Source: Bretschneidera sinensis (lineage: Eukaryota; Streptophyta; Magnoliopsida; Brassicales; Akaniaceae). From it: DNA of 64,000 bases. The position numbers and the translations under genes were made by a program. Shown here in pieces: positions 52,996-63,857 of the stretch. The notes below the pieces were generated by a model. It had not been told where the DNA came from and did not search any database. It worked only from the letters and a program-made list of their open reading frames with translations. The stretch's first letter is position 1. Each line of letters starts with the position of its first letter. The DNA lies in contig CM043697.1 in the NCBI GenBank assembly GCA_023935145.1, positions 59,023,501 through 59,087,500 on the forward strand, read 5' to 3'.

Positions 52996-53960
52996 ATGGC
53001 AGCAAATAGCTATTCTGAGGGACACTCATATACTAGGTCTCCTTTGTTCAATGGCTCCAACTATAACTATTGGAAAAATATGATGAAAATCTTTGTTGAA
53101 GGACAAGATTATAATCTGTGGAGAGTCATTGAAGAGAGACCTAGAATTCCATCAAAAGAAATCACTATTGGAGATACTATTCATACAATACCTAAACTCA
53201 AAACTGAGTACAATGAGGAGGATTGTAGAAATGTCCTTCAATAGTAGAGCAATAAATATTTTACATTGTGCTTTAGATATATCTGAATACAATAAAATCT
53301 CTGCATATGTTTCAACTAAGGAAATATGGGATAAATTGCAAGTGACATATGAAGGAACTAGTGAAGTTAAAAAATAAAATCTATATGCTAGTATCTGAAT
53401 ATGAATCTTTTAGAATGTTTCCTAATGAAACAATTTCTCAAATGCACTCACGTTTCACAACTACTGTTAATGGTTTGAAGCTTCTTGGTAAGAACATTGA
53501 GGAATTTGAATTGACAAGAAAAATCTTAAGGTCTTTGCCATCCACATAGAAAGCAAAGAATACGGCTATTCAGGAAGCCAAAGATCTTGACAAACTTGAT
53601 GTTGAGACACTCGTTGGGTCATTGTTGACATATGAAATGGAAGAAATGAATCTCACTGTCAATGATAATGAGAAGAAGAAAAAGGTGATTGATTTCAAAG
53701 CCTCCACAAGGAACAAAGAAGAAGAATCGGAAGAAGAGGATGAGAACAACGAAGAAAACGGTGAAATGGCCTTAATCACCAATATGTTTCATAGATTCTT
53801 AAAGAAAAGCAAAAAACCATACACCAAGGATCCCATTTCAAAAAGGGAACCACTTTTGTGCTATAGATGCAAGAAGCCCAGTCATATCAAGGCCGATTGT
53901 ATGGCAACGAGCAAACCATACAAGAGCTTCAAGAAGAAGGCTATGATTGCAACCACTTAG
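52996..53960 (+). pseudogene. Sirevirus gag remnant
   Basis: ATG at 52996 opens SPLFNGSNYNYWKNMMKIF, the usual copia gag start. A frameshift or stop occurs at 53242, then the reading resumes in other frames (ISAYVSTKEIWDKLQVTYEG at about 53300-53360; SEYESFRMFPNETISQMHSR from 53392), with a stop at 53547. The open stretch 53622-53960 is rich in Glu/Lys (EEESEEEDENNEENGE) and has an intact zinc knuckle CYRCKKPSHIKADC (about 53860-53901). Three interruptions make it defective. Confidence 0.88.
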
Positions 53961-54032
53961 AGTGATGACGAAGAAGAAGAAGAATCCTCGGATAAAGAAG
54001 TTAGATATAAGGAAATTGCCAACCTATGCCTT

Positions 54033-55054
54033 ATGGCAATTGATGATGAAAATGAAGTATTATCTTCTCACTCTTCTAAAAATAACATTGTGAGCAATAG
54101 TGAAGAATTGTTAGAAGTTACAAATGAAATGCATGATGAATTGAAGAAATTCAATTATAGGAACTCTACTCTTAAGAAAGTGGTGTCAACCCTTTCTAAG
54201 GAGATGATAAGTCTAAGAGAAGAGAAAGAAAAATTATCTTCATTATTGTATGATACTTCTCAAGACTTCCTCAAAGATGAAATGAGAATTTAAAGAAGAA
54301 GATATTAGAATTGAATGGTACTATATCTAGACTCATGCTTGGTAAAGAAAAGCTTGATGAAGTGATTTCTTGCCAAAGATTAAGTGCAGAAAAATCTGGT
54401 TTATGATATTCTCCATTAAGCAAGCAAAAATCAAAAGAATGCTTATTCATGAAAGCTTCTTGTGTGAATGAAGCCTCTACTTCTAAGGTTAAAATCACAC
54501 CCCAATTGAATGATAGCATGTCTAGAAATACTAATTCTAATGCTAATACAAGATTGAAGAATCCTAGAAATACCCATGCTTACATGTATGCTCATTCAAT
54601 GAATGTTTATGCACATGTAAGGAATAATCATCATGTGCATCCTAGGAACAACTTGTATACCCAAGACTTGCACACTGCACAAGCATATCCTAGGAATTAC
54701 TATCATAATTATTCTAGAAATAATATGGATACTCATGATAATGCAAGCATGTATCCTAAGAATCATTATCATACATTTTCTGGAAATGACATGTATATTC
54801 ATATTTCTTATAATAGAAACATGTATCCTATGAACTTATATCCTAAGCATTATAGGCATGCACAACTAAGAAATCCTAGAAATTTCAATAACTATAATCT
54901 TAAGATTATGCATCATCAACATGTCTATAGATCACCATACACCATTAAGAAAGTATGGGTCCCAAAAGGAACCGTATTTTCAAGGACTAACCCCAAAGGA
55001 CCCAAGAAATTTTGGGTACCTAAAAATACCATTATGTATCCTTGTGTGATGTAG
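54033..55054 (+). pseudogene. Sirevirus gag-pol linker: coiled coil and Asn/His/Tyr-rich tract
   Basis: 54033-54293 has a heptad-rich coiled-coil character (SEELLEVTNEMHDELKKF, SLREEKEKLSSLL), as in Sirevirus gag extensions. After a stop, 54449-55054 encodes about 200 residues dominated by Asn, His, Tyr, Met and Arg, with repeated P(R/K)N motifs and no known fold, ending with KKVWVPKGT and KKFWVPKNT. The repeated DNA motif is CCTAGGAA/CCTAAGAA. Sireviruses are known for long gag extensions; this tract's role is unknown. Confidence 0.7.
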
Positions 55055-56560
55055 ATATGTCTCCACACCAAGGAAAAAGGTAATTGTTGGTACCTTGATA
55101 GTGGATGCTTAAAACACATGACCGGTGATAAAAGTGTATTCAAGGAGCTAACTCTAAGAGATGGTGGACTTGTCACCATTAGAGACAACACAAAAATAAA
55201 GATCATCAGGCATGAAAAAGTTGGTAATGATTTCTCAACCATAGATAATGTATTGCTAGCACAAGGCCTTAAGCCAAATTTACTAAATATTAGTTAACTT
55301 TGTGACAAAGGCAACAAAGTTACATTTGAAACCTCTCATTGTCTAGTTATAGACATTAAGAGTAACAAGATTAAATTTGTTGGCCATAAACATGAAAATG
55401 TCTATATAGTTGACTTGAAATCTTTGCATTCCGAAAATGAAAAATGTTTTCCTGCCATTAGTGAAAATTCATGGCTATGGCATAGAAGACTTGGTCATGT
55501 GAACATGAACTTGCTGAAAATCATTTCAAGAAAAGATTTAGTCATTGGACTTCCCAAAATCAATTTTGAAAAAGACAAAGTATGTGATGCATATCAAATG
55601 GGAAAACAAACTAGGATTTCTTTTAAATCAAAGAATGTAGTCTGAACTACTAGACCTTTGGAACTTTTGCATATGAACTTATTTGGTCCAATAAGTACTA
55701 TTAGTGTAGGTGGCCATCAATATGCTATTGTTATTGTTGATGACTATTCAAGATATACCTTTGTTATTTTTATTGCTTACAAGGATGAAACTTTTAAAGG
55801 ATTTGAAATTTTTTGCAAAAAGGTTCAAAATGAAAAAAAGAATTTGTATTTCAAGCATTAGAAGTGATCATGGAAAAGAATATGAAAACCAAAGTTTTTC
55901 AAAATTTTGTGATGAAAATGGAAATGATCACAACTTTTCAGCCCCTAGAACTCCTCAACAAAATGGAGTTGTTGAGAGGAAAAATAAAGTTCTAGAAGAA
56001 TTTTCAAGAACAATGCTTTGTGAAAATAATTTACCAAAATACTTTTGGGCTAAAGCGGTAAACATCTCTTGTTATATCTTAAATAGAATTTTAATTAGGC
56101 CTATGCTTAACAAAACTCTATATGAATTATGGAAAGGCAAAAAGCCTAATATCTCTTATTTTCGTACCTTTGGTTGTAAATGCTTCATACTAAATAACAA
56201 TAAAACTAACTTGGGTAAATTTGATTCTAAGACCGATGAAGGAATATTTTTAAGATATTCAACCTCTAGTAAGGCTTATAGAGTTTTCAACAAGAGAACT
56301 CTAGTGGTAGAAAAATCCGTACATGTAACTCTTGATGAAACTAACCCAATTAGTAGTAGAGTGGTTTCTTTTAATGATGATGCAGATTTTATTCCAAGAA
56401 CGGAAACTCCTACTCCCATTGTTGACCCAAAGGAGAGTCCACCTCAAAAAAATGTAGAGATGGAAACTCTCAAAGTAGACCAACCATCTACAAGTCGACA
56501 AGATGATAGCCTTCCCAAAGATTGCAGGTATATAAATTATCACCCGATTGATTAAGTGAT
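55055..56560 (+). pseudogene. Sirevirus protease and integrase remnant
   Basis: The protease contains WYLDSGCLKHMTGD with intact Asp-Ser-Gly (55097-55105). The pre-integrase zinc finger shows WLWHRRLGHVNM, but the last two ligands read CDAYQMGKQ, so one cysteine is lost. The integrase core has HMNLFGP, where the first aspartate is Asn, SDHGKEYENQSFSKFC (about 55863-55910) and TPQQNGVVERKNKVLEEFSR. Stops at about 55295, 55642 and 55859 and a frame overlap near 55710-55861 break it up. Lost catalytic residues show decay. Confidence 0.86.
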
Positions 56561-58177
56561 TGGTGATCCTTCACAAGGGATAAGAACTCGTTCCTTTATT
56601 AGAAATATTTGCAATTATGTAGCCTATTTGTCTCAAATAGAACCTAAGACATTTATTAAAGCTAAAAAGGATAATGATTGGATAATTGCAATGCAATAAG
56701 AAATAAATCAATTTGAAAGGAACAATGTATGGAATCTAGTTCCTAGACCTAAGAATCATACAATAATTGGAACTAAATGGGTATTTAGAAATAAGATGGA
56801 TGAAAATGGAATAGTAACTAGAAACAAGGCTAGACTAGTTGCTAAGGGATATAATCAAGAAGAAAGAATAGACTTTGATAAGACCTATACTCCTGTAGCT
56901 AGATTAGAAGCTATTCGAATATTGTTGGCCTTTCATGTTTTAATAAGTTTAAGTTATTTCAAATGGATGTAAAGAGTGCCTTCTTAAATGAATTTATAGA
57001 TGAAGAGGTTTATATTGAACAACCTCTTGGATTTGAAAATCCTAATCTTCCAAATCATGTCTACAAGCTTTCTAAGGCTCTATATGGGTTGAAACAAGCT
57101 CCAAGGGCATGGTATGAAAGACTAAGTAAATTTTTGATTGACAATAACTTTGTAAGAGGTAAGATAAACACAACTTTCTTCACAAAAACTCACAAAAGTG
57201 ACACTTTGGTAGTCCAAATATGTGTTGATGATATTATATTTGGTGCTACTAATGAATCCATGTGTCAGGAGTTTGCTAAGTGCATGTAAGGTGAATTTGA
57301 AATGAGCATGATGAGAGAGCTTACCTACTTCCTTGGACTTCAAATAAAAGAACTAAAAGGAGGCATCTTCATCAATCAATCAAAGTACACTAAGGACCTA
57401 CTAAAAAGGTTCGGGATGGAAACCTCAAAGCCACTTGAAACACCTATGAGCACCTCGACAAAGCTTGATCTTGATGAAGGAGGTAAACGTGTAGATACTA
57501 AATATTATAGAAGCATGATTGGAGCTTTGCTTTATTTTACTACAAGTAGACCTAATATAATGTTCAGTGTATGCATGTGTGATAAATTTCAAGCTAATCC
57601 TAAGGAATCACATGTAGTTGCAGTAAAAAAAATCCTTAGATATCTAAAAGGAACTCAAACTATAGGATTATGGTACTCTAGAGATTCATCTTTTGAGCTT
57701 GTAAGATATTCAGATGTTGATTTTGCTGGATGTAGGTTAGATAGAAAAAGCACAAGTGGAACATGCCAATTCTTAGGTGCAATGTTAACCTCTTGGTTTT
57801 CCAAGAAACAAAACTCAGTTGCACTATCAACCGCCGAGGTGGAATATGTAGCAGTTGGAAGTTGTTGTGCTCAAATATTATGGATGAAACAACAACTAGA
57901 AGACTATGGCATGATCTTTAAAAGTATCCCAATTCATTATGATAATACTAGTGTTATCAACCTAACCAAGAACCCTATTCAGCACTCTAGAACTAAACAC
58001 ATAAAAATTAGACATCATTTCTTAAGAGACCATGCTAAAAAATGTGATATAATACTAGAATTCATACCATCAGAAAATCAAATAGCTGGCATTCTTACAA
58101 AACCTCTAAGTGAAGCTAGCTTCTATAAAATTAGACTATTAATGGGATTGTTGTACTATGATAAACTGAATATCTAA
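56561..58177 (+). pseudogene. Sirevirus reverse transcriptase and RNase H remnant
   Basis: RT fingers ([42 protein letters not shown]) run from 56720, with a stop at about 56698 and a frame change near 56945. The palm follows ([20 protein letters not shown], 56963; LYGLKQAPRAWYERL). The catalytic box is CVDD (57221-57232) where YVDD is usual. After a stop at 57287-57289 an uninterrupted stretch 57302-58177 holds the thumb and RNase H (DFAGCRLDRKSTSGTC, ALSTAEVEYVAVGSCC, ENQIAGILTKPLSEAS). Confidence 0.9.
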
Positions 58178-58316
58178 TTGTTTCATCATTCATCATTATG
58201 CATATTTGACATGTAGTGAATAAGTATTAATCCTTGTTTAATATTTCTCTCACACAAAATGGCCTAGATAAACAAATTTCGTGCTAAGACTCAAAACTGA
58301 AAATTTTCTCAAAGAG

Positions 58317-58582
58317 TCCAGTCGACTAGTAAGTCTATCCCAGTCGACTGGAAAGTCATTGCCTAATTTCCCAGCCAACTAGTAAGTCAATACCAGTCGA
58401 CTAGTTCAACTAAACCTTGTTTGGAGCCAAAATTTTGAAATTCAGTTATTACCCCAGTCGACTAGCATCTCTCTGCCTATTCTTCCAGTCAACTGGTACC
58501 CTGACCCAATTGACTAGTATGCAAAATATTCATCTTTACAAAAGGACCCAGTCGACTGGTATCCTTACCTCAGTTAACTGGT
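58317..58582. repeat. CCAGTCGACTGG-like array between pol and env-like ORF
   Basis: About ten copies, among them CCAGTCGACTGG (exact, twice) and CCAGTCGACTAG (several), plus more diverged CCAGCCAACTAG, CCAATTGACTAG and CAGTTAACTGG. Same family as the LTR arrays although not part of an LTR. Confidence 0.85.
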
Positions 58583-58811
58583 ATCGCGATTCTATAAATA
58601 GGCTTTTCATTTTTTCAAGATTTTTACACCATTTTCAAAAACCCTAGCTTCCTCTCTCTACAAAATCTCGCCATTCTGATCCAAAAACCACCAAAACAAC
58701 ACCCAAACACAATGATCTACTCATCAAAAACCTTATTTTCAACTTTCTACGATTGAAATCTCCCATTTCTACCAAAAACCACTTTTACCCACAAACTTCA
58801 TTTCTTCCAAA

Positions 58812-59919
58812 ATGTCCGAAAGAATCCAGAGAAAGACCACCGTTGGGGGACCACATGCGTCTACAAGGCCAAGGTCCACCAAATCTACGGCTCCGGAGTC
58901 ACGGGGGAAGGGCGTGACGGGCTCATTAAGCAAGAAACCCATAACAGAGCTTGATGAGTCTTTGTTTTCTAGTCCAGCAGCGAAGGCCATGTATAATTCA
59001 GTCATTCGCAACAAGAAAATCATGACAGGTAGAGTTGTCGACTTCGACTCTATTCGTCATGGTAATTTCGATATTTTACCTGCTTTCGAGGCAATACACC
59101 TGACCCCACTGGTTAAGGTGCATGAAAAATACTACCTACGACTAATTCACCAGTTCTATGCGAACTTGGTAAAACCCAGTCCACTGGCTCTGAGATTCAG
59201 AACCAGAGTTATGGGTGTGGAGTTTGAGGTCAACACTGACCTCTTAATGAGCATTTTGAGGATCCTTGTGGGAGGAATCCAATGGAGTCTGGATGGATGG
59301 CCAGACAATTTCGAGGTTGAGGAGGCTTGTCAGATAGTTAGAGGTGACCCTAACTATGTGTACAGACCCACTACATTTCACACATGTAATAATGTGCCCC
59401 TAGACTCGAAAATTATTCCACCTCATTGTGAGTTGGACCATCCACCCGAGACTAGGGAGTCGGGGGTATCTATTTAAGATAGATCCTGTATTGATTTGGT
59501 GCCTTAAAAATGGGCACCACTTCAATATATGCCCCTTGCTGCTCGCCAACATGATTAATGACGAAGCGAGCGACTCTAGGTGTCTTCCCTACGGGATGCT
59601 CATCACGCTCATACTCCAGCACTTTCGAGTGCCTTTCCTTGCCTCCGAGGCTCAGGATATCAGGTCAAAAGACATCATCAACGTCTCCTTGCTGAAAAAG
59701 ATGGGATGCACGATCCGCGACGACTTCATTTACTCAAAGGCCGGGAAGCACATATGGATTAGGGAGGATGATAGCAGTGATGATGAGGATGAGGATGTCG
59801 CTGCTGCTACTGATATGGATACGGATACCCGAGCACCTCCTATAGGTGCCTCGAGTGCTGATCAGGCTTGGTATGGCGATCTACTTCAAGCTATCATGAG
59901 CTTCCAACTGACCATGTAG
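58812..59919 (+). pseudogene. Sirevirus env-like ORF (plant transposon protein domain), frameshifted
   Basis: ATG at 58812 gives 221 codons to 59477: a basic Ser/Thr-rich N-terminus, then PAFEAIHLTPLVKVHEKYY, VMGVEFEVNTDLLMSIL, WSLDGWPDNFEVEEACQIV and YVYRPTTFHTCN. A frameshift between about 59428 and 59474 moves the rest to another frame, which continues to 59919 (LIWCLKNGHHFN, RCLPYGMLITLILQHF, acidic DDSSDDEDEDVAAAT). The pattern is that of the plant retrotransposon protein found after pol in Sireviruses and called env-like by position. No signal peptide or clear membrane anchor is seen, so a true envelope role is doubtful. Confidence 0.75.
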
Positions 59920-60728
59920 TCTGGATTTCAGACGTTGAGCTCCTCCATTGAGCACCTACGGGATAACTTCGAGCTGCACTGTGAGCACATCGGGATCTCA
60001 TTAATGATGGCTCAGACTCTCCCGCTCCATGAGTCACCTCACTATCTCCCTTTTGATGTACTTAGCAATTTCAGTTCATAGTGTCTTAGCACGAACATAC
60101 TTTATTGTATTTATACTTATGTTTCGGCTCTACGAAGCCTCATTTGTATAGTACTGGTGTATTTATCTATTACTTATGCTTAGACCTATTTCATACATTT
60201 TTTTTACATATATGTAATATGGTTGCATGCTTTATATCTGCTTAAATTTGGATATATGCATTATATCTGTTTCGATATTCATGGAAACTTTCGGTTCTTC
60301 TCGGGAAGGCTTTCGAACTCCAAATGGAGCCAAATTTTCGTATAAAAGTCTGTTTATACATACTCTAGATGACTATGGTGGCTAAGTAGCTTATTTTTTG
60401 GTTTCTAACCTTTTTTATCGCTGTTGTCAAAACGATGAAGAAATATGAGAAAACGAGATAAAAATGTAAAACAGAAACCAGTGCATAGATTTAGGGGGAG
60501 CACTGCTCCAAAGAATATGGTGTATGATTCAATATAGTATATTGATTGGTTGGGTTTCATATAAATGGATTGGTTGGGTTGCATATAAATGGTTTTTTAC
60601 TTGTTTACAGGTTGGTTTTATTCAAAAAAACAGAGGAAACTCTGCCCGATTTTTCGCAAAAACCTTACACTTAGTCTTTTATAACTGTTTTCTCTTATTA
60701 GTTTTGTCATCATCAAAACGAAGGAGAT
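59920..60728 (+). other. Sirevirus 3' non-coding region and polypurine tract
   Basis: No ORF of note beyond the decayed env-like tail to about 60080. A GGGGGAGCACTGCTCC motif at about 60493-60508 resembles an extra polypurine tract. The true tract is AAAACGAAGGAGAT (60715-60728) immediately before the 3' LTR. Confidence 0.7.
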
Positions 60729-61044
60729 TGTTGACCCTCACCTGTATTTTAATGATGACAAAACACAACTCTTATTATACTAACGATGCTATCTAAGTGT
60801 ATTAAGCAATAAGAGCATTCAACCAAGGATCAAGGTGCAAGAACTCAACCCGAATCAAACATCAAGTGAAGACAGAAGAACTAGAATAGGTCTATAGTAT
60901 TAAATCAAGTTGTAAGTCTCACTTGTTCAGGTAATTAGTTTGTCCAATGGCTTGTTTTGAAAAACCATTTTAACATAACTTTTTAAACAAATGCTTTTAA
61001 AGTTAAAATCTATTCAACACATGAAAACTGGGTTGTTAAAGCAA

Positions 61045-61385
61045 CACAGTCGACTGGGTACTTATACTAGTCTTCTGGTATAAAGGTCAGTATGTTCCCA
61101 GTCGACTAGATGTTTCATACCAGTCGACTGGATGTTTCATACCAGTCGACTGGTGTTTTGGTCAAAGACTTCCTAGTTGACTGGTAAGAACTACCTAATC
61201 GACTGGTAATCTGGGCAGAAAGCTTCCAGTCGACTGGTAAGAACTACCTAGTCGACTGGTAATCTGGGCAGAAAGCTTCCAGTCGACTGGTAAGAACTAC
61301 CTAGTCGACTGGTACCTTCAATAGCCTTAAAAATGAGATTTTTAAAGTAGACCCAATCGACTGGTATTAAGATCCAGTCGACTGG
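61045..61385. repeat. CCAGTCGACTGG palindrome array, 3' LTR
   Basis: About twelve exact or near copies, roughly twice the number in the 5' LTR. Confidence 0.9.
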
Positions 61386-61685
61386 TAATTTAAAAAATAT
61401 GACCGTAATAGCGCCAGACCTTAACATTTGATGTACAAAAACATACCAAATTAATTCAGAATAGAAATATTTCATCAAGGCTATTTAAACCCACACTACT
61501 GAGCATTTGAATAAGTGTATTATACATTCAAACAAGTTTTCACTCATTAATACTCAAAAAGCTTTGAAAAATAGATTGTTGAGTCATTCTTCAAGCTTTA
61601 CCTAGAAAGAGAGATATTATTCAGTTGTATAAGCTTCTATTGTTATCTCTCTACTGTTTTCTTTACAGTATTTGTTGTAAAGTAA

Positions 61686-61770
61686 TTTGCTTCTGAAATG
61701 AAGGGATTTGCTTCCAAAATGAATGGGTTTGCTTCTGAGAGGAAGGGGTTTGCTTCCGAAAGAAAGGGAT
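61686..61770. repeat. Short tandem hairpin units, 3' LTR
   Basis: Four units matching those at 52571-52655, with the pairing partly lost (CTTCTGAAATGAAG, CTTCCAAAATGAAT, CTTCTGAGAGGAAG, CTTCCGAAAGAAAG). Confidence 0.8.
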
Positions 61771-62054
61771 TGTAAGGTTTGTGCAACACCCATAAGTTGC
61801 ACGACTAAGTTTCTTAGTGGAGTACTTCAAGGAGGTTCCTTGAAGAGAGTGGACGTAGGGTCGGAACGATTCTGATATTGTCGAACTACTATAAACTGAG
61901 TTTGCATCATCTATTCCTTAATTTCTTTATTTATAGCACATATTACTTGTTATATGCTTGTTGTGTTATTTATTTTAACAAACTTGTGTTTTAATCCGCA
62001 AAAATGTTTTAAAACCCAATTCACCCCCCTCTTGGGTTGAAACCTCAGTCTACA

Positions 62055-62895
62055 GATAATATTTCCCTAAGATTCAATGATCCTGGCATGCCATAATAAT
62101 GATTTCCTAAAACATTTTAATATTATAAGAATTGAGTACTTAGTTCCATAAAGAATATCTAACAATTCTTAACAAACTATAGTTTGACTCCATACTTGAA
62201 TATGCCTAAGACAAGATATATGATTCCAACATTAAGCATACATGTTTACATATACTATTATGTACATTCATATGCATATGATTTTCATAAATTTATGCTT
62301 TCTCCCAACTGAAAAAGGTACACAAATTTAAGTTAACTTAACATTTAGATTTAAATTTGTTAAGATTCACATGCTTAAAGTTTCAGTCATTATTCAAGCC
62401 TCTTGACGAGCTAGAACAATTTATTAAAGTTTTTGTTATTAGTCATCGGTGCAAAAAGGGAAAAGGCATTTACAAAAGCTATTTATGGATTTGCTTCCTT
62501 AATAGAGATGCCAATCAGCACTTATAAAAAAATAGAGATGCCAATCAGCTATCACTTATCATGATGGAAAGATTACAGCAAAAAACTTCACCCAACTAGA
62601 GCCTATATTAGAAAAGGAACAATTTAACATGTATGTTGTTTTAGTAAAATCTAAAAAATTAAATTAATGTTAGTTAATGTAAATCCATAAAGCAAATTAT
62701 GTTTGGACCCTGAAGTTTTTTTGAAATCTTTTTAACATGTAATATAGTTCAAAAGTTCAAAGATGGTACCAATTGTACATGTGAAGGTACACAGGATAAG
62801 CCTCAAGGCTGGGAAAAAGAAAGAAAAATGCAAAGAAGAGTAGAAACCCACATAGGACATCCAATTGAAAAACAATTGCCACAAAGAAGAAAACT

Positions 62896-62969
<74 letters not shown>

Positions 62970-63857
62970 ACAAGCAAGCAATTATACCACCAGCCCACCA
63001 CCAAAGAAAAGTGAGGAATCAAACAACTTTCTCACAACAAAATACCCCAACTTTATGATCAAGAAACCACCATTAGTATCTCTTTCAAACTTAGCATAAC
63101 CCCATAACTCCAAGAACCCCAAAATTATCATTGTACACCTAAATAAATATTCAATCCTATAAAGCTGAATTTCAAAAATAATATGTACAACAAATATCCA
63201 CCAAATTCCACACAACTATAACCTACAACCCAAAATTGGAAACAAAATTTACGTGGCTAACCCAGCTAGACAGGAGAAAAAATACATATAAAATATTGTG
63301 ATTACTATTATTACTATAATTTTTAGTTTTATATATATACAGTGAGGGAAAAGTTAATGATTCAACCTGGTTAGGAATTAGGAACCAATTGTTGAGAGGT
63401 TCGGCGGCTAAGATTTAGAGAGAGCAAAAAAATGAGAGAGGGAGAGTTGTAAGAGAGAGAGGTAGATGAAAGACTTACCGAGAGGGATGAAATTATGGTG
63501 CAATGCGAATGACTGACGTCCTTAATCCTGACGACGAACGAGACGAACGACGACCGGTCCGGACCAGTGAGGGCATTGACTGATCGACACTGTATGGAGA
63601 TAACTTGAGAGTTGAGACTGAGTCTGAGTGTGAGAGGAGTGAGGAGTGAGGAGAGTTGGAGTCTGGGTGCAAGAGGACTTATGAGAGTTAGAGAATATAG
63701 GAATGAATGAGCAATAGGTCATATCCAGCTTGGTCTGTGGGGGTAATTACACATTTTTAATGGGGGCAATTATGTAAACACCTATAAAATAATTTTATTT
63801 TTAAAAATTCAAGTGGGGGCAGCTACCCCCACTGCCCCCACAGTAAATTTGCCCCTG
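62055..63857 (-). other. Right arm of the interrupted hAT element
   Basis: Non-coding 5' region of the hAT on its coding strand. It contains a (TA)n tract (62902-62964), a GA-rich stretch (63410-63470) and the terminal GTGGGGGCAG motifs near 63810-63845. No transposase domain is present here. Confidence 0.55.
62902..62964. repeat. (TA)n microsatellite
   Basis: About 31 uninterrupted TA units. Confidence 0.95.

Larger units (their letters stand above)
51770..62054 (+). mobile_element. Sirevirus (Ty1/copia, SIRE/Maximus lineage) with env-like ORF
   Basis: 10,285 bp flanked by the exact 5-bp duplication GATAA (51765-51769 and 62055-62059). LTRs are 51770-52940 and 60729-62054, starting TGTTGACCC and ending CTACA or TTACA. 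Order: perfect tRNA-iMet primer site, gag with knuckle, low-complexity linker, protease, integrase, RT, RNase H, a palindrome array, an env-like ORF, and AAAACGAAGGAGAT as polypurine tract. The post-pol ORF and the RNase H sequence (LDRKSTSGTCQFLG, CCAQILWMKQQLEDYG) identify the Sirevirus lineage. About seven substitutions in the first 180 LTR bases suggest a modest age. Confidence 0.95.
60729..62054 (+). repeat. 3' LTR of the Sirevirus, expanded
   Basis: 1326 bp, 155 bp longer than the 5' LTR. Most of the extra length comes from duplicated units in the palindrome block (53-bp unit at 61208-61260 and 61261-61313; 22-25-bp unit near 61095-61150). Confidence 0.95.
49999..63857 (-). mobile_element. 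hAT element with TTF/dimerisation-type transposase, split by a Sirevirus
   Basis: The left end TAGTGGCGAATC, followed by AGTGGGGGCAGC, and the right end, reverse complement CAGGGGCAAATTT with GTGGGGGCAG, are imperfect inverted termini of a common plant hAT type. The minus strand carries transposase remnants (51530-50290). Sequence at 51770-62054 is a later Sirevirus with a GATAA duplication. Without it the element is about 3.6 kb. No clean 8-bp target duplication was found, so the outer limits are approximate. Confidence 0.65.

Noticed and set aside
58317..58582. Palindrome array considered as a CRISPR array
   Set aside because: Plant nuclear DNA, a 12-bp self-complementary unit with irregular linkers, and a location within a retrotransposon.
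62732..63022. Open stretches on the minus strand with an Ile-Tyr repeat
   Set aside because: They translate the (TA)n microsatellite; the same applies to 14891-15181.
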